Source: Robiginitomaculum sp.
GTDB taxonomy: Bacteria > Pseudomonadota > Alphaproteobacteria > Caulobacterales > Maricaulaceae
Assembly (NCBI GenBank): GCA_016765135.1
Contig: JAESQN010000015.1
Coordinates: 1-64,000 of the forward strand
DNA: 64,000 nt
Direction of reading: 5' to 3'
The notes under the pieces are model-generated. The model was given only the letters and a program-made list of their open reading frames with translations, made no database searches and was not told the DNA's origin. Of this stretch, positions 26,335 to 34,425 are shown piece after piece. A program made the translations under genes and the position numbers. How positions within the stretch are numbered: position 1 is the stretch's first letter; every line of letters begins with the position of its first letter.

Positions 26335-27300
26335 ATGGCTCTAGTGCCACAACCATATCGACGAATATTCAAAAATAGAAAAGCAAAAACACAGTATTTC
26401 AGCGCGTTATTGCGCATTAGTGGTGTGGTGAAGGGGTTGGGCCTTGGTGCTTGCATGTCTGTTGCTCTAAGTCTCTCCGCTTGCGCCAGTTCAAGCACCA
26501 AAACGGCTATCAAGGCCGACCCGCAAGAGGCGGGGAGGGAGCAAGGCGACCGACAGGGAAATAATAATGTAAAATGCAAACCAACATTCACCCAAGTCTA
26601 CCAACCCCCGCTAAAGCTAGGCGGAGCCGGGCAGGTGATTATGGTGCCGAGCGGGGAAGAGTGTTTGGCAAAGGATATCAATTTTGAATTTTCAAATGGT
26701 TCCCGAGGAGAGATTGCCAGTCATAAAATTGTTATCGACAGATACAAATTACGGGATGAGTGCTTTTCGATGGCGGAAACTGACAAAGATTACACCTCAA
26801 AAACTGTGGCCGACAGTTTATTTAATTCTTATATAACTTTATGCCGAAAGTTCATTGAAACGTCGACTGGCAGAAGCTTGTCGCATAAAGATTTTGAATT
26901 TATCGTCAGTGTCACTTCGGATAATCTTCAAAGTCTCGATAATAAAGCCTGTTTTCGTGCAACTTCAAAGGGTGAGCGGCTTACATTGGATAGTCGCTGT
27001 CAGGATGAAATCCTTAGTTCTCTAAATGTGCTGGAGTTGTATATCGCATTCCTTGATCAGTGTCATAGATATGGCAATTGTTTGCAAACGGCTGATAAGG
27101 GCAGGGTATCAGCAGTGAAATACAAAATTAATGAGGTTTTATCTGAAATTGACAACATTGATGCGAGGTGGCCCTTTCCATACATTTGCATTCACTGTGA
27201 ATCTTGGGAGCGAGATTTGGATAAAGAAATACATGAGAGCGTCAGTGAGACAATAAAGTCAAAACCAAAATTACTTTTATTACAACTGTCATACCTTTAA
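26335..27300 (+). CDS. paralogous Cys-containing lipoprotein C, module 1 shortened
   Basis: This 321-residue third paralogue has a near-perfect ribosome site (AAGGAGG) inside the last codons of lipoprotein B and starts one base after its stop, so it is coupled. The signal region (GVVKGLGLGACMSVALSLSAC) is almost identical to that of lipoprotein A at DNA level. Most of module 1 is missing: it passes straight to TAIKADP, an unrelated insert, then NNVKC, YQPPLKLGGAGQVIMVPSG and EEC. The C-terminal domain shares only the C-x15-C pattern (ACF..SRC) plus helix and a further pair (DQC..NC). It looks like a recombinant deletion product. Function is unknown. Confidence 0.68.
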   Translation: MALVPQPYRRIFKNRKAKTQYFSALLRISGVVKGLGLGACMSVALSLSACASSSTKTAIKADPQEAGREQGDRQGNNNVKCKPTFTQVYQPPLKLGGAGQVIMVPSGEECLAKDINFEFSNGSRGEIASHKIVIDRYKLRDECFSMAETDKDYTSKTVADSLFNSYITLCRKFIETSTGRSLSHKDFEFIVSVTSDNLQSLDNKACFRATSKGERLTLDSRCQDEILSSLNVLELYIAFLDQCHRYGNCLQTADKGRVSAVKYKINEVLSEIDNIDARWPFPYICIHCESWERDLDKEIHESVSETIKSKPKLLLLQLSYL

Positions 27301-27322
27301 ATAAGGGATAGGAGATTTAATT

Positions 27323-27385
27323 GTGCTAACATCAACACTGGCTCCATATCAACTGGACAGTTCAGATTCTAATCAGGACATTTAA
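27323..27385 (+). CDS. possible 20-residue peptide
   Basis: A GTG-started frame coding VLTSTLAPYQLDSSDSNQDI has GGAG eight bases upstream and directly follows the three lipoprotein genes. It could be a real short gene, a relic of a fourth paralogue or chance. The rest of the 200-bp gap to the peroxidase has no gene I can support. Confidence 0.2.
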   Translation: MLTSTLAPYQLDSSDSNQDI

Positions 27386-27500
27386 ACTGAAAATCCTGAC
27401 TGGCAACGCCCACTACCCCTACCCTCGTCAAGATTACGCCACAATCTCGCCACAATTACGCCTATAACCTGCACTTCACTTAAAAACGGAGCGCACTATC

Positions 27501-28916
27501 ATGACACATCATGGAATGACGGGACTAAATGGTCTCAACCATTTTTGCAATTATGCAAAAAATCAAACCCTCACGTCTGGCCGCTTTGGCCGAATATTTA
27601 CGGACTTACCTCCGCTTTATACAGACCCCGATATTTTACGAAATCTCGGCGCACAAAACGGATCTATGGACGGAGGGACGGGCAGTTCTCGAACGGATAC
27701 GGTGCCTGTTGGTCAAGTGTTTTTCGGACAATTTATCGATCATGATATAACACTAGATACCTCGTCCTCACTCGAGCGCGTCAACAGTGAGGCGGAGACC
27801 GAAAATGTGCGCACGCCCACATTGGATCTGGACAGTTTATTTGGAGACGGGCCAGAAGGGTCCCCGTTTTTGTATGTTCAGGAGGGTGATTTCTCCGGGG
27901 TCAAATTGTTAACCGGTGCGGACGGAACGGCCATCACCCAAGACGCTGCCTTGAGAGCCGCTGACCTTGTGCGCTCGCCTGGGGGCAGTGCGGTGATTGG
28001 CGATCCACGCAATGATGAAAACCGAATAATATCGCAAATCCATTTGGGGTTGATAAATTTTCATAACCGGGTGGTGGACACACTTGCATCCGAATATGAA
28101 GGCGAGGAATTGTTTGAAGAAAGCCACACACTGGTCATTGCCCATTATCATTGGGCGATCCTCCATGATTTTCTCACAGATATGTGCGGCAGTGCCGTGG
28201 TTTGGGATATTTTGGGCAATGGGCGGCAATTTTATTGTGCAGATGAAGCCCTGCCCTTCATCCCTATCGAGTTCTCCGTAGCCGCCTTTCGGTTTGGTCA
28301 TTCCATGGCCCCACAAAAAATTCAAGTGCAGACAGGGGATAGTGCATTTTCGCTGTTTGGTGATGTTTTGGGGCGTGGGTTTTCACCTCTTTCCGATGAG
28401 CGGGCAATTGTTGATCATAATGAAATTTTCAATACAGCCGCGAACCAACAGGTGCAAATGGCGGAAACAATGGATACGAAATTGGCGACAACCTTGTTAA
28501 ACTTGCCCTTTATAAATGAAGGTGAGACGTCATTGGCAACACGCAATTTGTTGCGCGCCCAAAGTTTTCTTCTACCATCGGGAGAAAACATTGCCGCCAC
28601 AATGGATCGACCAGAAGCCGAGGTTACCCAGGTTTCTGATTTTGCCAACAATGCGTCTGGCGGTGTACTTAATGGCAAGACGCCCTTATGGTTTTATATT
28701 TTGGCGGAAAGTGAAATTATTGGCCGCGAAACCCGACCAGGGCAATTTGATAAAGGCGAAGGATTAGGCCCTGTTGGTGCCAGACTGGTAGCCGAAGTGA
28801 TCATCGGTCTTATGGAGCTTGACTCCCGCTCGTTTTTATCCACGAACCGGGGCTGGAGCCCCGAGGACGGTTTGGGCGCTTCTGTGCGCGGTATTGGTGA
28901 TCTCTTGGTATTTTAA
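27501..28916 (+). CDS. animal-type haem peroxidase family protein
   Basis: This 471-residue protein of the peroxidase-cyclooxygenase superfamily shows the distal-histidine region GQFIDHDITLD near residue 78 and the region DPRNDENRIISQIHLGL near residue 173. The proximal-histidine region is AAFRFGHSMAPQ near residue 260. Bacterial members oxidise halides or organic substrates with H2O2, and some are involved in iodide oxidation or defence. No signal peptide is visible, so export, if any, is by another route. GGAG lies about 11 bases before the ATG. It follows the lipoprotein trio on the same strand, and a stem-loop follows its stop. The substrate is unknown. Confidence 0.88.
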   Translation: MTHHGMTGLNGLNHFCNYAKNQTLTSGRFGRIFTDLPPLYTDPDILRNLGAQNGSMDGGTGSSRTDTVPVGQVFFGQFIDHDITLDTSSSLERVNSEAETENVRTPTLDLDSLFGDGPEGSPFLYVQEGDFSGVKLLTGADGTAITQDAALRAADLVRSPGGSAVIGDPRNDENRIISQIHLGLINFHNRVVDTLASEYEGEELFEESHTLVIAHYHWAILHDFLTDMCGSAVVWDILGNGRQFYCADEALPFIPIEFSVAAFRFGHSMAPQKIQVQTGDSAFSLFGDVLGRGFSPLSDERAIVDHNEIFNTAANQQVQMAETMDTKLATTLLNLPFINEGETSLATRNLLRAQSFLLPSGENIAATMDRPEAEVTQVSDFANNASGGVLNGKTPLWFYILAESEIIGRETRPGQFDKGEGLGPVGARLVAEVIIGLMELDSRSFLSTNRGWSPEDGLGASVRGIGDLLVF

Positions 28917-28937
28917 CCGTTTATTAAGCCCGAGGAG

Positions 28938-28970
28938 GCCAGGCTGCCGCGAGATAAACGGCAGTCTGGC
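28938..28970 (+). terminator. stem-loop after peroxidase gene
   Basis: A 12-bp stem (GCCAGGCTGCCG / CGGCAGTCTGGC, one G-T pair) with a 9-base loop lies 22 bases after the peroxidase stop. There is no T-run, so it may be a weak or Rho-assisted terminator or an mRNA-stabilising hairpin. The rest of 28917-29247 shows no gene. Confidence 0.55.
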
Positions 28971-29247
28971 AATCAATATATTCGCATATTATGTGCGTAT
29001 ATTTCGTTACATTTTGGTCTGCGTTTATGAGGCCAGCACTTCGGTCAAATAACGCCCATAATCCAATTCGGCCCAACCGCTCGTTTACCTGCGTAAACCA
29101 TTCCATTTAAATTTATATTTGTATTTTTCATATGCCCCGGTAGTACATATTTCCCGCCATGCACCAGCTAGAACATATATAGAACAAATATTGCTTTTCA
29201 TTTCGGTGTGGTTTAGATATAGATATAACGTAAAAATGGAATCCCTT

Positions 29248-30522
29248 ATGTCTGATCCAACACTCGTCTGTCCCGATTGCGGTACATCTATCAAGCTCAA
29301 CGAAAGTCTGGCCGGGCCATTGCTGGCCGAAGAGCGGGCTAAGTCTGCCGAGAAGCTCGCCCGTAAAAGTGCGGAAATCGCCGCCGAGAAGGCCAAGCTG
29401 GACGAGGCGCAAGCCGCCTTGGACGAAAAACTGCGCTTGGGTGTCGAGGACGCCCGCGCCGATATAGTCCGCGAGGAAGCCAAAAAAGCCAACGAGCGTT
29501 CAGCCCGCGAAATCGCTGCCAAAGCAAAAGAAGCGGACGAGCTACGCGAAATCCTCAAGGACAATGACGCCAAGCTGGAGCGGGCCCAGGAAGACCAGGC
29601 CATGGCCATGAAAGAACGCCGGGCGTTGGAAGAACAAAAGCGCGAATTGGAATTGACCGTGGAAAAACGCTTGTCCGAGGAGGTGGACGCAATCCGTACC
29701 AAGGCCAAGGCCGAGCAAGAAAGCACTTTTTTGCTCAAACAAAAAGAAAATGAGCAAACCATATCGGCCATGCGCACCCAAATCGACAGTTTAAAACGCC
29801 GGGCCGAGCAAGGCTCGCAACAACATCAGGGCGAGGTGCTGGAGCTTGAACTGGAGGACGTGTTGGCCCGTAAGTTTCCTTACGATGAGATTAAACCTGT
29901 GGCCAAAGGCGTGGCGGGCGGTGATATCGTCCAGATGGTGATGTCACCTAACGGTAAAATGTGCGGCGCGATTTTGTGGGAAACCAAGCGGGCCAAAAAC
30001 TGGAGCGCTAGTTGGCTGCAAAAGTTGAAAAATGACCAACGGGCCGCCGGGGCCGATATTGCCATTCTCATGAGCACCACCTTGCCCAAGGAATTTGACA
30101 AAACTACCTTTAAGCAAATCGACGGCGTCTGGGTCACCAGTTATGACAGCGCCATATCCCTGGTGGAAGTGCTGCGTCTCAGCTTGATCGAGCTGGCTGG
30201 CCTAACCGCCGTGCGCGACGGTCAGGCCTCAAAGGCTGACCTGGTCTATGAATATCTGACGGGCACAAAATTCCGCCACCGCATTGAAGCTATCGTGGAA
30301 AAATTTGACGACATGCGCAAGGATTTGGGCGACGAGAAAAAACGCACGGTCAAAAGCTGGGCCAAGCGCGAAACTCAAATCGATGCGGTCATCGCCAGCA
30401 CGCTCGGCATGCACGGTGATTTGCAAGGCATAGCCGGAAGCTCAATGCCGGAGATTATCGGGCTGGAAGATGGGCTAGAAGATGAGCTGGAGGACGATAC
30501 ACCGCGCCTGGAAGAGGGATAG
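29248..30522 (+). CDS. DUF2130 protein, putative nuclease
   Basis: The start is ATG 29248 (MSDPTLVCPDCG), with GGA seven bases upstream; ATG 29236 is an alternative. A lone CPDC zinc-ribbon-like half-motif opens the protein. A long charged coiled coil (about residues 25-190, rich in E, K, A, R) leads into the DUF2130 domain. There, GDIVQMVMSPNGKMCGAILWETKRAKNW carries a D..ETK pattern typical of PD-(D/E)XK nuclease folds. DUF2130 has no established function; a DNA-processing or defence role is inference. It is convergent with the MmyB-type regulator, whose stop lies within a base or two of its own. Confidence 0.82.
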   Translation: MSDPTLVCPDCGTSIKLNESLAGPLLAEERAKSAEKLARKSAEIAAEKAKLDEAQAALDEKLRLGVEDARADIVREEAKKANERSAREIAAKAKEADELREILKDNDAKLERAQEDQAMAMKERRALEEQKRELELTVEKRLSEEVDAIRTKAKAEQESTFLLKQKENEQTISAMRTQIDSLKRRAEQGSQQHQGEVLELELEDVLARKFPYDEIKPVAKGVAGGDIVQMVMSPNGKMCGAILWETKRAKNWSASWLQKLKNDQRAAGADIAILMSTTLPKEFDKTTFKQIDGVWVTSYDSAISLVEVLRLSLIELAGLTAVRDGQASKADLVYEYLTGTKFRHRIEAIVEKFDDMRKDLGDEKKRTVKSWAKRETQIDAVIASTLGMHGDLQGIAGSSMPEIIGLEDGLEDELEDDTPRLEEG

Positions 30523-30523
30523 G

Positions 30524-31300
30524 TTATTCGAAATAAGCCTTGCTGGCTTCGTCCATGGGAAACATCAGCTCTATTTTCAAATCGTTTAGGGTAATATCCT
30601 GAACCGTGCTAAAATTGACGATGGTTGAAAACACGGAAATGGTTTGGGCACCAATTTTAAGGCGGGTCGGGATAACCGCCTTTGTATTATCAATGTGGGT
30701 TGTGCCGCCGTAACGAAGATAGTGTTTGGATAATTTCTGCACCAGGTTTTGCAGTTGAGGATCATCACCTCTCGACGAAAGCTCGGTTTGTAAATGCTCC
30801 AGCAGCAGGCCGATAGCTTCGTCCCAGTTTTCTATGGCGGATTGTGTTGGCGTCTGGTCTATCAGTGCCTCGATCATATTGGTGTGTCCGCCCAGCCCGG
30901 CCTCGCTCAGTAGTTTTACGGCGGCGGCATTGTACATCTTAATGTTCCATAACGCATCCAGACCAATGGCCGGGTAGGGCATGTGATTATCCAGCAACAT
31001 AGTAATAGCTTGGTGTATGGGCGCGAGATCAATATCGTCAGGCGACCGCGTCAAATAAGCAGGTGAAAACCCGGCCAAGAGTAATGCACGATTGGTTTCC
31101 GTCTTTGGCATGTCCAAGAACTTAGCCAGTTTAAGCACCATTTCGCGGCTGGGTTTGGCCCGCCCGGTTTCCAAAAAACTGATATGGCGCGGCGACACAT
31201 CGGCTAAAAGCCCGAAGGACAATTGGCTGAAACGGCGTTTCTTGCGCCAATCCCCTAGCAATGTGCCGAAGCTCGTATTTGAGAGCAAGTTTTGTGTCAT
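30524..31300 (-). CDS. XRE-family regulator with MmyB-like domain
   Basis: An N-terminal helix-turn-helix of the XRE type (FSQLSFGLLADVSPRHISFLE, about residues 24-45) is joined to a C-terminal MmyB-like ligand-binding domain (ALLLAGFSPAYLTR, LDALWNIKMYNAAAVKLL). MmyB-like domains resemble PAS folds and are thought to bind small hydrophobic ligands. It is divergent from a small four-helix membrane protein gene, 122 bp apart, its most likely target together with itself. Confidence 0.88.
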   Translation of the reverse strand: MTQNLLSNTSFGTLLGDWRKKRRFSQLSFGLLADVSPRHISFLETGRAKPSREMVLKLAKFLDMPKTETNRALLLAGFSPAYLTRSPDDIDLAPIHQAITMLLDNHMPYPAIGLDALWNIKMYNAAAVKLLSEAGLGGHTNMIEALIDQTPTQSAIENWDEAIGLLLEHLQTELSSRGDDPQLQNLVQKLSKHYLRYGGTTHIDNTKAVIPTRLKIGAQTISVFSTIVNFSTVQDITLNDLKIELMFPMDEASKAYFE

Positions 31301-31422
31301 ATGACAGCTTAGCGCATTTAGGAGATAAATACACCTACCTCTGAGGTAATTGTTTTCATTATGATGTGCCCTTAGCTTGTGCCTGCATCAACGCATAATC
31401 AAATTATCAAAAGGAAATTATC

Positions 31423-31851
31423 ATGACACCAAAAAACAGCGCAAAAATGGTAAAGCTTGTCGCCTGGGGCTTTATTGGCTTCGCCTTTATATGGGGCCTG
31501 GCTCCCTACCAGGCCGTGAACGCACCGTCTCGTATGTTGCTCGATTTGCTGGATTTGCCTTACGGCGACGCGGCTCCGGTTTTGGACCGTTCCCAGATGT
31601 GGCTATCTTCAATTGGTGCCGGTTTGGTTGTGGCAATTTCTATAATGTTATTGGGTATTGTAGCTCCGGCAGTTGCGAAGTCTGACAAAAAGACAGTTCA
31701 GGTGACGATATGGGCGTTTATTGGCTGGTATGTGGTTGATGGTGCTGGCTCGGTGGCGGCCGGTGTGGCGTCCAATGTGATTTTTAACACTGTGTTTCTG
31801 GCGGCAATTCTCGCGCCTTTATTGTTGGTGAAATATGAGTTTACGGACTAG
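31423..31851 (+). CDS. small four-helix membrane protein
   Basis: This 142-residue protein has four predicted membrane helices (about residues 10-27, 60-82, 92-115 and 117-136) and no motif I recognise. AAGGA precedes the ATG by nine bases. Its divergent position from the MmyB-type regulator suggests control by it. pgi follows after 23 bp. Confidence 0.65.
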   Translation: MTPKNSAKMVKLVAWGFIGFAFIWGLAPYQAVNAPSRMLLDLLDLPYGDAAPVLDRSQMWLSSIGAGLVVAISIMLLGIVAPAVAKSDKKTVQVTIWAFIGWYVVDGAGSVAAGVASNVIFNTVFLAAILAPLLLVKYEFTD

Positions 31852-31874
31852 CAATTTGCGCTATATATCGGGCT

Positions 31875-33464
31875 ATGGTGAAACGACATGTAAATTGGGA
31901 CAAGCTTTCAGCTTTGGTGAAGAACGGTGTTCCGAGCCTTGGTGCGTTATTTAAAGATGATCCTAACCGAGCGGCTCGTATGAGTTTCGCGCATGGTGGG
32001 CTATATGTGGATGTTTCCAAACAATTGATTTCGAAAGACGTTTTGCAAGCGTTGTTGGGTTTGGCAAAGGACGCGGAGATAGAGGCGCAGCGGGCTGATT
32101 TGTTCGCAGGCAAACCCATCAACACCACGGAAAACCGTGCGGTTTTACACCCGGCTTTGCGCGGGTCTTGCGGTGATGCGTCTATCAGTGAACAAGTTGA
32201 GGCTATGGGTATTCGCACCCGTAAATTTGCGCAGGCCATACGCGAAAGCGGGCAATATAAGGCCGTTGTTCATATTGGTATTGGCGGTTCGGATTTGGGG
32301 CCGCGCTTGTTGGCGGACGGGTTTGCGGCCAGTCTTGGTTTTGGGGCACAGCCTGCGCTTGAACTGCGGTTTGCCAATAATGTGGACGGGGCGTCGATCA
32401 ATGATGCCCTGGCTGGGCTTGACCCAAAAAGCACATTGGTGGTCATGGTTTCCAAAACTTTTACCACTCAAGAAACCCGTATGAACGGAAAAGCGGCCAG
32501 GGACTGGCTCGGTCAATTTGCCCAGGACAATATGATAGCCGTAACCGCCAATCAGGGTGGTGCTCGTAATTTCGGCGTTGACCCGGCGCAAATATTCGAA
32601 TTTTGGGATTGGGTCGGTGGGCGGTTCTCCTTGTGGTCGGCAGTTAGCTTATCACTGCAATTGGTTTACGGCCCCGATATGTTTGACGATTTTTTGGCGG
32701 GTGCGGCGGATATGGACGCGCATTTTAAGTCGGCACCTTTGGAGAATAACCTGCCCGTAATCCTGGCACTTACTGATATTTGGAACCGTAATTTTTTAAG
32801 CTATCCCGCCCGCGCCGTTATACCCTATGCCAGACGTTTGCGAAAGTTTTCCTCGTTTCTGCAACAATTGGAAATGGAATCAAACGGTAAATCTGCGGCA
32901 TTGGACGGCAAGCCTGCCACCCAAACCAGCCAGGTGGTTTTTGGCGATGAAGGCACAAATGCCCAACATGCATTTTTTCAGCAATTGCACCAAGGCACGG
33001 ATGTGGTGCCAGTTGATTTTCTCGCAGTTTTAACCGACCGCGAAAACCGCCCCGCCCACACAAGCGCCCTGTTGGCCAATTGCTTTGCCCAAAGCGAAGC
33101 CTTGATGCGCGGTAAATCCGAAACGGAAGTGCGCAAGGGACTCAAAGCCAAGGGCATGAACGCCGCCGACATTGATGCGTTGGCTCCCCACAAGACATTC
33201 CCCGGAAACCGCCCCTCAACCACAATAGTGCTGGAGCGCCTCGACGCTCATACATTGGGCGCATTGATAGCCCTTTATGAACACAAGGTTTTTGTCACCA
33301 GTGTGATTTGGAACATCAACGCCTTTGACCAATGGGGGGTTGAACTGGGTAAGGAATTGGCCGGCACAATACTGGATGAGCTACAAGGTGGTACAGACGG
33401 GGGACACGACAGCTCCACCGCCGCGCTGATAGCCCTTGCGAGAAAAGCCCAAGCGGACGCGTAG
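31875..33464 (+). CDS. pgi: glucose-6-phosphate isomerase
   Basis: This enzyme interconverts glucose-6-phosphate and fructose-6-phosphate. The 529-residue form matches the long bacterial type. It has the phosphate-binding GIGGSDLGPRLL near residue 135, the signature GTNAQHAFFQQLHQGTDVVP with the catalytic His and the C-terminal VWNINAFDQWGVELGK. Besides glycolysis and gluconeogenesis it can feed sugar precursors to the polysaccharide operon. There is no strong ribosome site before ATG 31875, but the N-terminal pattern VKRHVNWDKL fits. Confidence 0.96.
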   Translation: MVKRHVNWDKLSALVKNGVPSLGALFKDDPNRAARMSFAHGGLYVDVSKQLISKDVLQALLGLAKDAEIEAQRADLFAGKPINTTENRAVLHPALRGSCGDASISEQVEAMGIRTRKFAQAIRESGQYKAVVHIGIGGSDLGPRLLADGFAASLGFGAQPALELRFANNVDGASINDALAGLDPKSTLVVMVSKTFTTQETRMNGKAARDWLGQFAQDNMIAVTANQGGARNFGVDPAQIFEFWDWVGGRFSLWSAVSLSLQLVYGPDMFDDFLAGAADMDAHFKSAPLENNLPVILALTDIWNRNFLSYPARAVIPYARRLRKFSSFLQQLEMESNGKSAALDGKPATQTSQVVFGDEGTNAQHAFFQQLHQGTDVVPVDFLAVLTDRENRPAHTSALLANCFAQSEALMRGKSETEVRKGLKAKGMNAADIDALAPHKTFPGNRPSTTIVLERLDAHTLGALIALYEHKVFVTSVIWNINAFDQWGVELGKELAGTILDELQGGTDGGHDSSTAALIALARKAQADA

Positions 33465-33507
33465 ACCAACAGAAACGGTGAGATTAATAAGGCTTGAGCC
33501 TAAGCAT

Positions 33508-33729
33508 CTAACCACCCTCATCCCAGCCAAAAACATCTTCTAAGGTGGTTTGAAACACTCTGGAGATACGAAATGCACTTTCTAAAGACGGCGAATAATG
33601 CCCTTTTTCAATTGCGATTACCGTTTGTCTTGTTACGCCAATTGCCTTTGCGAGCGCCGCCTGGCTCATTTGACCATTTTGCTCTCTCAATATACTTATT
33701 CTGTTTGATATGGGGGGCTTCTTAGCCAT
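33508..33729 (-). CDS. short XRE-family regulator
   Basis: This 73-residue protein is made of one helix-turn-helix domain (MSQAALAKAIGVTRQTVIAIEKGHYSPSL) with the tail TLEDVFGWDE. This is the YozG/'helix-turn-helix transcriptional regulator' type. It begins two bases after the stop of a membrane protein gene, a common bacterial pair in which the small regulator controls the operon. Two direct 17-bp repeats upstream of the operon are candidate binding sites. Confidence 0.88.
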   Translation of the reverse strand: MAKKPPISNRISILREQNGQMSQAALAKAIGVTRQTVIAIEKGHYSPSLESAFRISRVFQTTLEDVFGWDEGG

Positions 33730-33731
33730 GC

Positions 33732-34184
33732 CTAGACCCCACGGCGATACAAGTAAATTTGTGTAATATATTCGACCAAATGCCCCGCAACCAGGGCGGC
33801 CATTATGCCGAGCAGCATATCACTTGACCGGGCATCAAAGAAATATGCGGTCATTGTCATGGTGAGAACAACCACTGTTGCAATACTTGACAACCGCGTC
33901 GCACGAAATGAAATCAGTTTGTCTCGTTCGTCCATTGGCACATCAGCTTCACCTATATTGGACAGTGCCGCAGCAGAGGCTCCGACTATAGCGAATACGG
34001 TAAGTATCACAATGAAAATGACGGTAAGCCCAGCAAAAACGGGTTTTGGTACGTGCTCTAGTGATGTTGAAATATTCAACACTATATAAAAATAGAACAC
34101 GGAAGCGATCACTAGTCCGACAAGCATCACCCAGGCCATTTTCTCTCTAAAAGTCGTTGTTTTGTCATTATCTTGATTGTGCAT
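33732..34184 (-). CDS. four-helix membrane protein of XRE pair
   Basis: This 150-residue protein has four membrane segments. Between the second and third pair lies a cytoplasmic loop MDERDKLISFRATRLS. That D-E-R-D-x-x-I pattern is typical of the DUF2178-like membrane proteins encoded with small XRE regulators. The function of such pairs is not established. It is the first gene of the two-gene minus-strand unit. Confidence 0.75.
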   Translation of the reverse strand: MHNQDNDKTTTFREKMAWVMLVGLVIASVFYFYIVLNISTSLEHVPKPVFAGLTVIFIVILTVFAIVGASAAALSNIGEADVPMDERDKLISFRATRLSSIATVVVLTMTMTAYFFDARSSDMLLGIMAALVAGHLVEYITQIYLYRRGV

Positions 34185-34220
34185 AATAATCTCCAGTCAT
34201 TTTCAATTAACACCTTATAG

Positions 34221-34255
34221 TCAAATATTTTTAACATGTCAAATATTTTTAACAT
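34221..34255. promoter_or_regulatory. two direct 17-bp repeats upstream of membrane protein/XRE pair
   Basis: TCAAATATTTTTAACAT occurs twice, 18 bp apart (34221-34237 and 34239-34255), 37 bp upstream of the operon start. The spacing puts both copies on nearly the same DNA face over two turns, so they may bind the small XRE regulator. A simple tandem duplication is the alternative. Confidence 0.45.
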
Positions 34256-34425
34256 TTATTTACTCCGTCAACTCTCACACCTAACGTCCCCTCCCATCCA
34301 ACATCCAAGCATGTGGGCTCTTGAAAACTGGATGGTTTCCTGCGATACCGCGTTTGGAATTTGGTTCAATTGACCGAAACTTTAACGCACCCTTATTCGG
34401 GGACAGCCCTTAGGACGCTTTTGTT

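Noticed and set aside
29236-29262. A partial match of tRNA-Ser 3' sequence (GAATCCCTT then GTCT) near the DUF2130 start, a possible attachment site
   Set aside because: Only nine bases match without a gap and they fall in the coding start of DUF2130. This is not enough for an att site.
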